Part shown: positions 49,403-61,854 of the stretch, piece by piece
Position numbering within the stretch: the first letter of the stretch is position 1
How the letters are laid out: each line of letters opens with the position of its first letter
Source: Holacanthus passer
Lineage: Eukaryota > Chordata > Actinopteri > Pomacanthidae
DNA: 64,000 bases
NCBI GenBank assembly: GCA_025331565.1
Contig: JAFREQ010000026.1
Coordinates: 1,426,001 to 1,490,000 of the forward strand
Direction of reading: 5' to 3'
Made by a program: the position numbers and the translations under genes
The notes under the pieces: model-generated
What the model was told of the DNA's origin: nothing
Databases searched by the model: none
The model's input: the letters and a program-made list of their open reading frames with translations, nothing else

Positions 49403-50944
49403 TTACACATTAGAACGGTTATTCATGTGTTTTAAAAAGTTGTTGACAGTACCTACAGAATCACTCCATTTTGTCATGTCTTTCCTTACCCCTCTGTTGA
49501 GCTACCTCGCACGCTGACACTTAAAGGTGGAGCTAGAAACAGTCTGTTGATTGGTCAGAGAGAATCGAGCAACCTCAGTCGCCAGAGCTCTGATGTAGGA
49601 TTTCCCAACTCTCCTGTTTTATTCAGCTGTCTTTTCTTGTCTTCCTGCCTTCAGCCTTTTCTCAAACAAAGCGTGTCCCCTTGTTGAACACAACACGAAA
49701 CATTCAATGTCCTCCATTGTGTTCCTGTTATGTAGCTCAGTGCTTGATGTGTGCGCATAGCAAATGTGTGCGATTGACTGAGTGAGAGAGAGCGAGCGGC
49801 AGAAAAATGAAAAAAAAAATGCAAGCAGAGGAAAAGGTTAGCAGTAAGTCGTCAATCTGGCAGTAAATGCACAGTATTGGTTGGTTAAATGGTTAAGTGC
49901 TGCAGCTTCTCAAGACCAAGAGCTCCCAACTGCTGGAAATGTGAAGGGGATCAGCCTCAAAGCCTCAGTAACAACCCTGCCTACATTTAAGAGTACTGTC
50001 TGTGGTGGAAATGCAAGACAGATCTACAGCATGGGTTTGGTGGAAACACAGCTTTAAAGAGGGCGTCTCACACCCATCACATACTGACAAACTCACTGAC
50101 TCTCTGAAGGTTTAAGCAACAAAACAGAGAGATGCTTGGTTGGTTTTGATGCAGTGCTTTTCAGCAAAAACCTGACAGAGTTTCCAAAGATGCACCACAC
50201 GTTTTCAAAGTATAACTGCATTACCATGTAGAAAATGACTTGTGTTAATTGTGATACAAGTCACTGCTCCATACTGAAATCAATGGAAAGCAATGACTAG
50301 TAAACCATTGGAAAAGGGACAGCATTAATATCAAGTACACCTAGACATCCCAGAACTTTCAATAGCTGTAACCTGACAATAGCCACAACAACCAAGGACA
50401 TCTAAACCAAACCAAAAGATAAACCAACCGATCAGCCAACAGTCCAGTGTATTCAACTTGTTACAAACATATCAGAAGTGAGCCAACATTAGAAAAGAAA
50501 CACTGATCTGAATTTCAAAATCCATTATTGACCTTGGAAACTGAAACTGAGAAACAGGCTCACCATGAGGTCCATTCAGCAGCTGTTCTAGGGTCTGTTT
50601 CACCTGGTTGCAAAATGCAAACTGATTTGCAACAAGAGCACTAATTAAAACAAAAGCCACATAATCAACCACTTACTGAAATCCTGTAGAACTCACAATA
50701 ATCACTTTGCCAATTTGCGAGCGTTTGTCATTTGTGAAAGGTGATATTGCACCATTAGAGATGGTGTGGAAATCACTTTGGTGAAACAAGGCTCTGGAGC
50801 TTTTGATGATACCACAGGATCATTATCAGCAGATGCATTTTTGCCCAGTTGTCATTTTGAATGTTAAAACTTACTTTACTTTAAGGACATCTCATCTATG
50901 TTGTCATAAAACTGCTGTTCGGGTCAAGAATGAACTTTGAACCT
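49403..50944. other. Non-coding, nothing named
   Basis: 50472-50672 has a 66-codon minus-strand frame. Its flanking sequence (aaactgaaactgagaaacag, then gctcaccatgaggtccattc) has a repeat-like feel, but no family was assigned. Confidence 0.4.
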
Positions 50945-51045
50945 TGCTGAAATGCTCAAAAAAATGAAAATTTAAACATTTATAATTCAATGACAGCTGA
51001 GCAAACTCAATCTACTAATGAAGATCATTTGATGATCATTTTCAT
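50945..51045 (+). mobile_element. Fragment related to the 36.4-kb foldback element
   Basis: 'gaaaatttaaacatttataa', 'caatgacagctgagcaaact' and 'gaagatcatttgatgatc' parallel the right arm at 36491-36559 (gaaatttgaacttcgacgct, gtgacagctgggaaactcca, gaagatcatgtgatacgatc). Only one arm is present. Confidence 0.55.
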
Positions 51046-54000
51046 AGACATTTTTGTTAAAATATAGAGGGTTAAAACACTGGAATGGACTTTAAAAACT
51101 ACATATAATGCTATCCTTGTGTGCACCCAGTGTATATAGACTGTCCCTGGGGTGGTCCTGCCTGGGACACAAAGGGACAGGTTGTGTGGACCTGGGGGGA
51201 GAAAGAAACACACAGCTACTGCCCGAGCTTTCTTCAGTGTGATGGCCAGCACCCGCCAGCACATTAGCCGCTCCAGTGCTCTTCTAAAAACAGTGGATGG
51301 GACACGACAGAGCCACACACACACAGGAGAGACAACCTATTCAACACATGGAAACATACTGTATGTAACCTCACTGTCAAACCCAGGCCCTCTGGATAGA
51401 AACGCGGACAGTGGTGTAACTGTTCATGTGTAAACAGCAAAATACTTTATGTTAAATCAACAATGAGACAGTCAAAATTAAGATTCGGCCAGGTTTTTAC
51501 ACGCAAGTTCCAAACGGTCATGATAGTTAACAACACTACTGACTTATCAACTTTGCAGCAAGAAGTTAAATTACAGTATAAAAATTACTGTAGATTGTTA
51601 ATCTTCTTCCTGCAAACCTTTAAAAGCTGACTGTAATAAATCATTGCTCTAGGAACTGTAGGGGGTCGATTTCAAGTCTTGCACAAATTCATTTCGTCTC
51701 TCCTAAAATATGATGGGCACCCAGAGCACTTACATACAATTATAAAATTAATTATCACAATGAGCAGCAACACAATTTTAAACCAGTGAGAATAGAATAT
51801 AGGTCATGACAATTTTCAAATGGACAATCAGTAGCTTATTGTTAGATACTACCGAAAGCACCTTAGTTATTTTAGAGAACGTTGACATTTCAAACTCAGT
51901 GGAACTGTAGGTGACCTTTACTCTGTCTCATTCGCCTTCATGCAGTTAGTTGACATAATGTCTTTATGCACGTTGACATTTAGCGACCTCGCCAGCATCT
52001 CACCACCCACATCACTACATGGTCGTATTGGTCCATATTCAGTGTTTTAATGATGAGGTCTCTCAGTGATCAGCTATGGTAAAGCTTGAAGGAGTTAAAC
52101 TGGCTGCTCACATACAAGCAGCCTGACAGATGAGTCACCTTAACATCCTGTATGTCACATCCCTTAGTTCTGAAATTAGAGAAAACAGACAAGCTTGTGG
52201 CCAAAAAAGCTTCAACCCTGGTCTCAGACAAAAACTACAAGTTATTAATTGAGACATCAGTGACTGGCTGCTCATATGTGAAGCCTCACAGAGGAAAAAC
52301 AAAGTATACTAAAATTCACATCCCTTACTTCTAGTTAAGGGTCTCGGTTTTTGCTCCACAGTCACTGTTATAAACGTATGTACATCTGGGCCAGGGACTC
52401 TTCATAGGGCAGGTTGATTATGAAGTGGAATTTAAATAGTTCATGTGGAGCTCGTTCCCTGGCACGGGATTAGCTGCCAACGATACAGTGTCAGTCCTGT
52501 TCTTTGTTCTGCCAACAGCAAGGAGGTTCAGCTGCTGACCTTCTCTTCCCCTTAAATGGCCATCGATGCTGCAGCATGACTGCAAAGCATCAAATTTAAC
52601 AATGAGACAGTAATGAAATCATCTCATAAGAATGGGGTAAATGTTGAAAGCATACCATGACTGTTTACTTAAAAAAAGCAAATAGCAAAAATGACTTTTG
52701 CCACCAAAATGATGTTTCTGTTTAATGGTGCGTATCATTAAATATCTCTACACCAATTTATATTATTGGCATAAAAATCTAGTTTGTGCTTCTTATCTTA
52801 TATTTTGGACAGTGTTAGTCTTAAGCCCTAATAGCTAAGAAATAAAAAGCAGGACAATCGCACAGGTTTGAAACAGCAGCAGCCGGGAGGCCGTATCACT
52901 GAACAGTCAGGGAATATGAATAGGGTGAATTTTTTGGGTCTGAGCTAAAATTTACCATTGTGAGACTCACATACTGACCATGCGGCACCAGTTTTGAACA
53001 TTTCCTCGTCCATTTGCTATTCGTCGAAACAGGTCATGAAAGTGAAATTTGAATTGCCTTGCCTTACATGGCCAAAGTGGACCCGAGACAGTGGCCCGAC
53101 ATTGCTTATTCAGACATCTATATATACAGTATTCGATTGAATCCCCAGGTAGCCTGATGTTAAGTGTCTGTAAATAACCAAAGTGGTAACAGCCAACTGT
53201 TTGATCAAGGTTAGGCTGAGATTTAGTTGGTGATGACAGCAATGCTGATACTGCCATAATGTATGACTGTACTCCAGCAGCCTCCCACTCGATCTAGCTC
53301 CCCATCAGTAGTAACTGTCACCGGCATTATTTAGCTATTTACTACACTGACAGTGAATATTCACATATCTTATGTGCCTCAAATCTCAGTGTTATCCTCT
53401 TTGGTTTATTCTGATGCACCCATACACCCAAAAAAATGGCACCTTGTAACACTGGAAATTTTTCTATGTGATTCAGTGTCTCAGCTTGAAACTGAAACAG
53501 AAATGACCACATTCTGCAGGTCAAGTAAACAGGTTGGGACCGGACTTTCTAGCCAGTCATTCGTGAAAGTAAATGTCAGTTTTACACTAATTTACACCCA
53601 CGCCACAGGTGACACTCTCGGGACAACACTCTCATTTCCTACTCTAATTTAGTCATCCTCCTCAGCAGGGACAGATCGCATGGGAGCACAGGTCTGGAGA
53701 ATAGCTCTCAAACAAACACTTCATTATGTCAGAGTTAGTCATAATGACAGGAAAAATTAATAATGCACCTTATTGCTTTGCATCACTCATAGTAACACAT
53801 CAGCAGCAACAGTAGCTCGTGTGCACATACACCCAACTGTGGTGCTGGCTTTTACTATGCTGCTCATGTTTGAATCCCCCTCAATATTTCAGAGAGTCTC
53901 TGGTGTGTTTGCTGGCAGAGGTCCACAGCCTACAGTCAGATACAGTATTCTGCAGGCCTGTGCCATCCTCTGCACCATCAACTATGGCTTATAGCAGAGT

Positions 54001-54244
54001 TATTTTAGCAGCAGTGTTACTCACTATCAGCCAAAAACGAGATGATGGGATGAACAAAAAAAAACCCTTGCTGTATTTGTGCTACTACAGTATGGATAAA
54101 CACTGTGGACCATTTTGTGATTTCAAGTGGATTAAAGGATCATAATACTGCCCTTTTAACCATGTGAAACAGATTATGCTGGGTCGTCACAGAAGATCAA
54201 TAGAAAAGGCAAGAAACATTAAGCGGGGAAGAATAGAGGTCAGA
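51046..54244. other. Non-coding, nothing recognised
   Basis: Several frames of 60-110 codons with no domain and no paired splice sites. No named repeat. Confidence 0.45.
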
Positions 54245-54262
54245 CAGCGCCCTCTATTGATT
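54245..54262 (-). promoter_or_regulatory. CTCF-like motif
   Basis: On the minus strand AATCAATAGAGGGCGCTG matches the CTCF core well (AGAGGGCGCTG). Confidence 0.35.
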
Positions 54263-54734
54263 CATGTAGGGTACTGCAATAAAGAGGGAGAGGAAAATTT
54301 GCTGCATGGGTCTGTAGTCAAACATGAGGGGTCTTGTAATAACCTGATGTTGAGATGTGTTAATTTAGGAGCCTTTAATCAAACAACATAATATTACTAT
54401 TTACCAGTTACAATAGCCAGCATCAGAGAAATCTTACAGGAATAAAACCAGGACTAACAGGGCAAAAACAACAAGTGTGGCAGGATCATGTTTATTCCAT
54501 AATACTCATTACAGCACGGATCACAGTGCCCCCCATAGGCTCCTCTCGCAGTACTGTGAGTGAGTGTACATGCACAGCCGAGCTCAACACTGCACTGCAG
54601 CACAACTCAGAGCAACACCACAGGACTGCACAGCTCAGTGCTGCTCACCGCCCAGATACAATCACATGTCCAAATGACCACGAGGAAACACTGACATTTT
54701 GATTTATTTACTGCTGAAATTATGTGCAGGATCA
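54263..54734. other. Non-coding, nothing recognised
   Basis: 54540-54680 is CAG/CAC-rich with 'cagagcaacaccacagg'-like phrases; not assigned. Confidence 0.5.
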
Positions 54735-55030
54735 ACAGTCCATTGATCGATAGTCAATGGATAGAAAATTGATTTGAAAAGATAATGTTTTTATAAGCAG
54801 TTAATCATCCAAGTTATTTATGGAAATATTACAAACATTTCCTGCTTCCAGTCTCTCAAATGTATTGATTTGTTGCTCTTATATGGCTCATATCAGATCA
54901 CATGTTTTTTCCAAAACATATGATTTGAGATGGGTATATTCTACTATTTTCTAACATTTTATCGACTAAACAATTAACCAGAAACTAACTCGAAGATGAA
55001 ATGGCAATGAAAATTAACGCAATGTACTGA
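54735..55030 (+). mobile_element. 'gattagtcga' teleost repeat, near full-length but diverged
   Basis: Phrases in family order: ttgatcgatagtcaatggat, agaaaattgattt, ttcctgcttccagtctctca, 'aatgtattgatttgttgctc', 'tctactattttctaacattt', 'tatcgactaaacaattaacc' and 'gcaatgaaaattaac'. Older than the 42.8-kb copy judging by mismatches. Confidence 0.7.
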
Positions 55031-55444
55031 ATAGGTTAAAAAAAAACTAGATATTTCTGTTTAAACTCTCAAGCCCAGTCTGTCTTGATAAACAGGTCCA
55101 CAGGAGGAGGTGAGTATTATACAGACAAACATCTATTGAGAACATAATGCAATTCAACACATCACCACAACAAACTCCAGCCTCAGAAATGACCATAAAG
55201 TTACTTCAACACATGCCTGATAATGACTCGGTCTTAATGCAATAAAGTTCACTACACTAATATTTGTTGCAGGTCTTTTGCTCAATCATACAGTATTTTC
55301 AGGTGTTCTTGATATTTTGTACCCACAGTAAGTGTAATGTCTGGTGGACATTTTGCTGCCATCTTTCCCCTCCTGACACTTAGTGGAGCATGAAGGGACA
55401 GTGGAGCAGGTTAGCTCAGAGACCTGAAATGCTCCTCTAGAAAG
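55031..55444. other. Non-coding, nothing recognised
   Basis: No feature identified. Confidence 0.5.
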
Positions 55445-55500
55445 CTCTCTCTCTCTCTGTCTCTCTCTCTCTCTGTCTGTCTGCCTCTCTCCCCCTCTCT
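55445..55500 (+). repeat. (CT)n / CTGT-rich pyrimidine tract
   Basis: CT dinucleotides with CTGT interruptions. On the minus strand the apparent Arg/Glu-rich open frames are repeat artefacts. Confidence 0.95.
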
Positions 55501-57149
55501 GCTGGCACTGCACCAGCGGAGCGAGCACTGATTGGGAAAGCCATATGGCAGGTAACAAACCAAGGGCAGGCTCCATGTCCACACTGTGCTGCGGCTCAGG
55601 CACCCTGCCACCTCATCGAAAGGGCTCATCTGATTTGGCTCTGAATTCTTAGGAAGAATGTAGACCAGAGCTCCGTGTAAATATGCCACGAGTTACTGAC
55701 GCTGCACCATCACCGGCTCGCTGGTGTGAACGGAGTAGTCTCATAGCCGCAGAGTCAGCAGTGAATATCCTCATCATACCAACTGGGAATGGCTGTGGCC
55801 TTAGGCAGACTGACAATCACTGCTGTTGCTTACAGTGGATCTGTCAAAGCACAGCGCAGAAGTGTGGAGGCAAAGTCAGACTTTGTTCTCAACTGGCTGT
55901 TTTAAGGGGGCTTTTCTAGTCATTGTAACATTTACATAACTGCCAATATGCTTTTACTGAAGGGAGAGATGTGATGAGTCTGCAGCATTTCCTGATCAGA
56001 GTTACAAAAATAGCTCGGATTGAAGTCCCTTGTCTTTTTAAAGCATCTAACTAAGTCTCCTACAACAAATAACAGGCGCTGCCATCTGTGAAGTGTGAAG
56101 TACAATAATTGGAAGTTCAGCAATGCAGGAAAACTGTCACTTAAAACACAGACAAAACCTGACTTTCCCAATATGTACAGACACGAGAACAGTGGCACTA
56201 TTTTATCCCTCATAAAATTGCATCAACGAACTGCAGTAAGTGATTAAAAATCTCTGGAAAAGCAAAAAGAAAACAGCTCTAAACACTGACTTAGTGTGGA
56301 AAATATTTCCTGGAGCATTTTCCCACATAATGACTGACCAACGAATCAACAGTCAGAATATAAAGATGTAGATGAAATGTGGTACAACAGCTGAGGAAGA
56401 TGCTGTATATCCAGTTCACTTCTGCCATCTAGTGGTGTAATAGTGCACATGACAAAACTATAGTTCATTGATAACGCTGAGCTGCTGAGTGATGCTGTCT
56501 GAACCACTCACTCAACTAGTGGGTAGAAATACCACAAAGGTGATTAATGGAATTTGTTACGACACAACTGTCTCTTCAAAACGCCTTTTGCATTTTCTCG
56601 TCAGTACCATGTGTCAATTTTACTAAAATTCAGGACACCCAGTGTTAAAAAAGGGCTGATTATTTCACAATGTAAAAAAAGGAAAATACAGTGGCATAAT
56701 ACATAATATTTGATATAATATTTTGGAATCTCTTTCATTCTTCCAGGTTATATTTTTAAGTTAATAACTCTAAAATCTTCTGACTGGTATGGGACGTGAG
56801 TATCAAGGAACGTTATGAGGAGGGTGAAAAGAGGACAGGATGGGAAAAAGATTTACTACCTCGGTGCTTAAGCTGGCACACACACATAGAGATGATGTGA
56901 ATGTGAAGGTCGTCTGATCAGGGAACAAGATCACTGCAGACAGCAGATCAGACAGTTTTATATAAGCTGGAGGGCCAGTGTTAGTGCTAAATCACTGACA
57001 ATCTAATAAACTCAGTGGACTTTTACAATCCAAACTATAAGACAGCTTTTGCTTTCTTTAAGGGACCATACTGTAGGATGTTTCAATCCGTTGACTGAAA
57101 ATTATATTTACCTTACATTAGGTTTTCCCAAAAGCAAACTGATTTCTTG
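55501..57149. other. Non-coding, one CTCF-like motif
   Basis: No exon recognised; the CTCF-like site at 56420 is listed separately. Confidence 0.45.
56420..56437 (-). promoter_or_regulatory. CTCF-like motif
   Basis: On the minus strand CACCACTAGATGGCAGAA contains CCACTAGATGGCAG, essentially the canonical vertebrate CTCF core. The best match of those seen in the window. Confidence 0.45.
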
Positions 57150-57540
57150 CCTCGCTGTGAAAAACATAAATACAAGAGAATGTGATAGTTTGCTTTTGAC
57201 AACAGTACAAAGACAATATATCAAATGTTCCATCAACTTCATTGATTTTTGTAAATGTCTGCTTATTCTGAATTTGACGCATGTGTTTCAAACAAGTTGG
57301 GACAGGAGCAACAAAAGACTGTGAAAGTTGTGGACTGATCCAAAAACACCTGTTTGGATCAGTCCACAGGTAAACAGGTTCATTGGTAACAGGTGATAGT
57401 ATCATGATTGGGTATTAAAGGTTCATCCTGGAAATGCTCAGTCGTTCACAAGCAAGGATGGAGAGAGGTTCAACACTTTGTCAAACACATGGTTGTAGAA
57501 AGGAGATTACTGCTGTTGTCAGTAAACACAGTTGGTTTGT
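57150..57540 (+). mobile_element. Teleost interspersed repeat, copy 2 of 2
   Basis: Starts near gctgtgaaaaacataaatac and contains the phrases shared with 20748-20960. It then continues further: 'ttcattggtaacaggtgata', 'atcatgattgggtattaaag', 'gatggagagaggttcaac' and 'catggttgtag'. It lacks the first 'acccaaattcaaaa' segment. The internal hairpin at 57330-57367 is not part of the family as I remember it. Confidence 0.75.
57330..57367. repeat. Perfect 15-bp inverted repeat, 8-nt loop
   Basis: gtggactgatccaaa (57330-57344) and tttggatcagtccac (57353-57367) are exact reverse complements around aacacctg. It lies inside the interspersed repeat copy 2. Confidence 0.95.
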
Positions 57541-58224
57541 AAATGAATGCATTCTGTTTTATTTAGCTTCAGCAAATTAGCTTTCTCCATTAACAGAACT
57601 TAAGGTAAGGTAAGACTGACAAGAGTAAAAGGGGCAAAGAGGGAGCATTACGAGAAGAAAGGAAATGGAACAGGAAGTGCAGGGGAGGAGGAGGCCGGAG
57701 GCTGGTGTCAGTCCCCCTGAGTCCCATTCCCTTCCCCTCGCTCCTCCCTCCTCTCATTCCTCATCTCCTCTCCTGTTCTGTCTCTTTTCCTCTGTGTATT
57801 TTTCTTCCCATGATTTCCTTACACATGGCTTCCTCTGACCCCTTCATTAAAAGAATTATTCCATCCTCCTCTCAGCTCCATTCATCTTTTGCTCACAGGT
57901 GGCCAACCAACATTGCAAAACACTCTCTGTGGTCACATCCACCACATCTCTGAGTCACGGTGCCATTAATCTGTCAATGCAGCAAATAAGAAATATTCAG
58001 TGTAGTTACATTAAAGCAAAATGCAAGAGCATATGGTGATACCGTTTCCTGTCCCTCTGTCGACCGTTAGAGTAATTACTGGTTATCTTTTACAAGGTAT
58101 AACCTGAGCCAAAACAGAAAGTGAGTCCCCTTGTGACACCCAGCCAGTCCTCACTTTGTCCCAATCTGTCCCTTTGGATGTTCAGCACGCCTCCTTCCAC
58201 CTGTCTCCTATTCTTCCCTTCTAA
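57541..58224. other. Non-coding, CT-rich 57715-57800
   Basis: No exon recognised; pyrimidine-biased stretch gives Pro/Ser-rich frames. Confidence 0.5.
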
Positions 58225-58640
58225 TCAGGCGGCCCTGCCAATCAATTTGATCGCCATGACAACATTTCTCATGACGCCCCCTCCAAACAACGCCACCGCC
58301 CGCCCCCATAAACAAAAACAAAACAAAAAGAGCTGAATTCCGACAGCTCGGGATTGATGAGGGGGAGTCCTGTCAGAGGCCAGAGATTAGATTAGGACTG
58401 AAGCGCACAAACCACAGCGCAGCTCAGAGGCAGCAGGTGCTCTTGGTTAAACCTTAATTACATGATCTCTGATTTCTCTAATTGATATGGTAATGACTAT
58501 GTAATTAATGCAAAAGCAGAAATACCAGCAGCTCTCCTAATGAATGGATTTATTTGATTAGATATTCTCCTGCATATTTATGCACGCTGGTATACAGAGG
58601 ACAGGGAGACGTATAAAACGGTTGTTTGGGGTTGTTGTCA
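58225..58640. promoter_or_regulatory. Candidate conserved non-coding element, homeodomain-motif rich
   Basis: A GC-rich start is followed by a block dense in TAATTA/ATTA-type motifs: 'accttaattacatgatc', 'ctaattgatatggtaatgac', 'atgtaattaatgcaaaag', 'cctaatgaatgg' and 'catatttatgcacgctgg'. No repeat signature, no long open frame. This texture is typical of developmental enhancers flanking vertebrate regulatory genes; inference only. Confidence 0.4.
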
Positions 58641-58677
58641 AACTGGCATCAACTTCAACTGCAACACGGGATGAAAC

Positions 58678-59157
58678 TAGGGATGGGTATCGCTAAGATT
58701 TTATTGATACCAATTCATTTATCGATTCTGCTTTATCGATTCCCTGATTGATTCCTGATCAATTTTAGCCTGAGAGCGAGCTGTAGCAACAGTCTGTCTG
58801 TTATCATCTAACATGGATGAAATAGCTACACAGCATTCGATTTCATTTAGGTTTTCTTACTCAAAGAGAAAAATCGGCTCCCTCGGCCACACTTAGTAGA
58901 TTTAGTGTCAAGTACATGGCATTTCTGGAATTTGAGCCTATGTTGCGCAGGAAGAGGTTTCACCATGCTGGTGTTTCCTCCCTTTACAACCTACACTGTT
59001 ATCATTCTTGTGAAATGGAGCCACGCTTTGGACTGTTTGGACAATGACTCCTTCTTGCTGCGCGTTTCCAGCAATGTAGACACGCAAGTTTGAGTTCACT
59101 GTTTCGCAATGCAGCTGTCAGACAAACATGCTGACATCAATAAAAGGGACAGGTAAG
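58678..59157 (+). mobile_element. hAT-like non-autonomous element with ATCGAT-rich 5' end
   Basis: Begins tagggatgggtatcgctaag and continues with repeated 'atcgattctg'/'tatcgattcc' phrases, the typical 5' end of a fish DNA-element family with a tagggatggg terminus. The matching inverted terminus is absent on the right. The 3' boundary is set at the last repeat-like phrase (aataaaagggacag) and is uncertain. Confidence 0.6.
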
Positions 59158-60632
59158 CTCAAGGGCATATGAGTCATCAGGTCATAAGAGGAAAAATACT
59201 GCAACTGAAAGAGATGCTGCATGTTTGCTGTTTCCTATAGTACAAATGATCTGAGTGAAAAACACTGAAGATTATGGGGAAGGGAAATATTAAGCCATGC
59301 TCTTTCACAAGTAGGTGGCGCTATGGGGCTGCCTTACACACACAGGAGCCACAGTTTGCATGAATGAAGACGATCACGAACAGCTCTGACGCAGTCTCTG
59401 AAATTTGAAAATGACTAAAAAAAGCAGCCATTATAAGTCTGAAGATATATCTTGAAGACAACTCACATCTGTTTAGAGCTGCTGAATCACACACACACAG
59501 AGAGCTATAACTTCACTGGCAAAGGGTCAACTGTGACAACTAGATGTGACCCAGCTGCAATTATTCTCTGCATCTGCAACACTCGCAGGGAGGGAGGAGG
59601 TCGCATATTTGGGGAGAGACTCAGGGATGACAAGTCACCTTCTGGGGATGAGAAATCATTTTTCCTGCTTGCACCAAAACGTCCTCACTGCTTGCTGACC
59701 CCAACATATGTCTTCTCCCCTTCTCTTGTGAGATATCTGGAGCGGCGTTTCGTGGGGAACTCAAGTGAAAGCACATGTGGGCCCTGGCCAGGTGTGAAGA
59801 GCAGAGACCTCAGGCCTCTCCATCTTTCACTTAGCCATAAGTACACCACCCAGACTCTGTTCTGACAGCTGATCTGGACACCACCCGACTCGTCTCTGCT
59901 ATTGAATATACAGGTTTGCCAAAGAGAGAAAAGAAACCCAGACAAGACTGACAGTTACCACACAGGCTGATGTGCAGTAATGGTTTCACTGACAAGGTGA
60001 GAGGTGGATTTTCAACAGAATTAATAGAAGTCAGTTTTTTAATATAAGGATGTTTTTGATGTGTTTTTAACTAAAAGGTCACAATCTCATATACATCTCA
60101 TGACAGGGGGACAGTACTTGAAAAGTACTTGATTTCTCTGCTTAATGGAGGAAATAATGGCTTTACTGCTGTCCAGGCTATTCTACAACAAATAGTTAAA
60201 CAATTGCCCCAAAAGTCATGAAATCTTGCTTTTTCTCTAAGCAATTCAAATCTGCAATTAAAAATAAGTTATTTTCTTAGACTTAAATAATCAGATAATC
60301 AACTAAAGTACTTAGATAAACAATCAAAAGAAGATGTAAATAATACAAAATCCTGCACTTGGAGGAAAGATCACGAAACTTGTTTTAAAAAGTGTGTGGA
60401 AAATGATTTTCCACGTAGATTTCCTTGAGCTGATGTTTCAAATACATGACTCAAAATGGGCGTGTTTGTTTTGTTTTGTTTGCCTCAGATCTACCTGTCT
60501 CGCCTGTGTTCGGCTACTTTGAGGAAAAAACAGTCGTACAAACTTCAATCAAAACGACCACGAAACACAAAATCAAACTTTTACACAAGCTTGTTTTCGC
60601 ACGTGATTGCTCGTGTTGACGCTGTGGCTCGG
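59158..60632. other. Non-coding; one CTCF-like motif at 59306
   Basis: A 137-codon frame at 59452-59865 has no recognisable domain. A pyrimidine-rich acceptor-like site (gttttgttttgtttgcctcag) ends at 60488, followed by two open frames, but no donor was identified. Confidence 0.4.
59306..59324 (+). promoter_or_regulatory. CTCF-like motif
   Basis: cacaagtaggtggcgctat matches the CTCF core (AGTAGGTGGCGCTA) on the plus strand. Confidence 0.4.
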
Positions 60633-60657
60633 ACAGACAGACAGACAGACAGACAGC
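60633..60657 (+). repeat. (ACAG)n tetranucleotide repeat
   Basis: About six ACAG/GACA units. Confidence 0.95.
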
Positions 60658-60664
60658 AGGGGAG

Positions 60665-60965
60665 CAGTAATGAAGGTGGAGCTCTGGTCCACTTAACTAA
60701 CTTACCTCTGAATAATGTGTTTCTTACGGGGCCACTCGGGCCACGCTTGATGGATGGCCTTACAGAAGCCGGGTCAATTAGCCGGCCTGGGTTTGCCTCC
60801 ATGTCGGCACAGCTCCACCTCTGTCACCAGGTCTGGCTGTAATTAATCACCAGCGTGGGGCCTCCTCACCTCCACCAGCAGCCAATAAGAGCGTTTGGCC
60901 CAAATTACATCCCCACTCCTCTAATCCGGCTAATTGTCAATATCAGGCCAAGAGAGGAGAGAGAG
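60665..60965. promoter_or_regulatory. Candidate conserved non-coding element
   Basis: Non-repetitive, mixed-composition block with 'gggtcaattagccgg', 'tgtaattaatcaccagcg', 'agccaataagag' and 'ccggctaattgtcaatatc'. Several homeodomain-type and one CCAAT motif, no exon. Confidence 0.35.
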
Positions 60966-61026
60966 CCTGACATAAAGTCTTCCTTACTGACTAAAAGATC
61001 TGTCCTACAGCAAAGTCTGCATGTAT

Positions 61027-61051
61027 ATTATTATTATTATTATTATTATTA
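61027..61051 (+). repeat. (ATT)8 microsatellite
   Basis: Uninterrupted ATT trinucleotide run. Confidence 0.97.
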
Positions 61052-61677
61052 GCATGGGAGAATCATGGTGTTTTCAAATGTACTAACAAGGCAGACCTAG
61101 GAAAGAAATACAAAGTGAGACAAGTGTGTCAAATTATAAAAGTAGAAATTAACATTTGGGTGCCACAGATTTGCTTTATGTATATCTGCACAACACATAG
61201 TTAACCAGTGCATCTACAGCTTATATAGCTCATTAGCTGAAGGCACAATCTGTGATGCAAATGTAAATAAAAGGGCAGCCTGGGTTTAATCAGTCTAAAA
61301 TTTAATTGGCAGGTCTTTTAAAGCAACTAACAACTATATTTAAGTGTATAATATTTTCTGCTGTTAATGGTTTAGTGCAGCTGAATGTACATCCAGGAGT
61401 AAAACCTCATGTCTTTGTTAAATTATGATCAGAAACACACAACATACAGATTTTATCAGTATCTTTAACTATATTAATGTATGTAAAATCCATATGATAA
61501 AATTGACTCTTTAAATCTACTTAAATAATAAAGATTTTGTACTTTTTTTTGAAACAGGAGCGTCACAGGACAAACACACTTATCAGTTTTTAAAAACATA
61601 ATTTCTCTTGGAAGCCTCGTTATAGTTACACGTCCCACCCCATGAAGCTGTTACTGTGCAATTCTGTCTGTCTCTCT

Positions 61678-61686
<9 letters not shown>
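61052..61686. other. Non-coding, AT-rich
   Basis: No feature recognised. Confidence 0.5.

Positions 61687-61709
<23 letters not shown>
61687..61709 (+). repeat. (AC)n microsatellite
   Basis: AC run of about 11 units. Confidence 0.95.
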
Positions 61710-61854
61710 AGCAAACTGAGCACAGATTGAGAGGCAGGGACAGAGACGTAACTCTGTGTTCAACATATTCCTGTGGTCTGGACAAAAGCAGCAGGCTGAC
61801 AGATGAGGTTTGTGTCTGGGGGCAGGGGAGCTATGTGTTGCTACTGCTGTGCTG

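Noticed and set aside
55286..55689. Arg/Glu-rich minus-strand frames
   Set aside because: Encoded by the CT-rich tract read on the other strand.
60489..60650. Good acceptor-like site followed by two open frames
   Set aside because: No donor or terminal coding context could be established and neither peptide is recognised.
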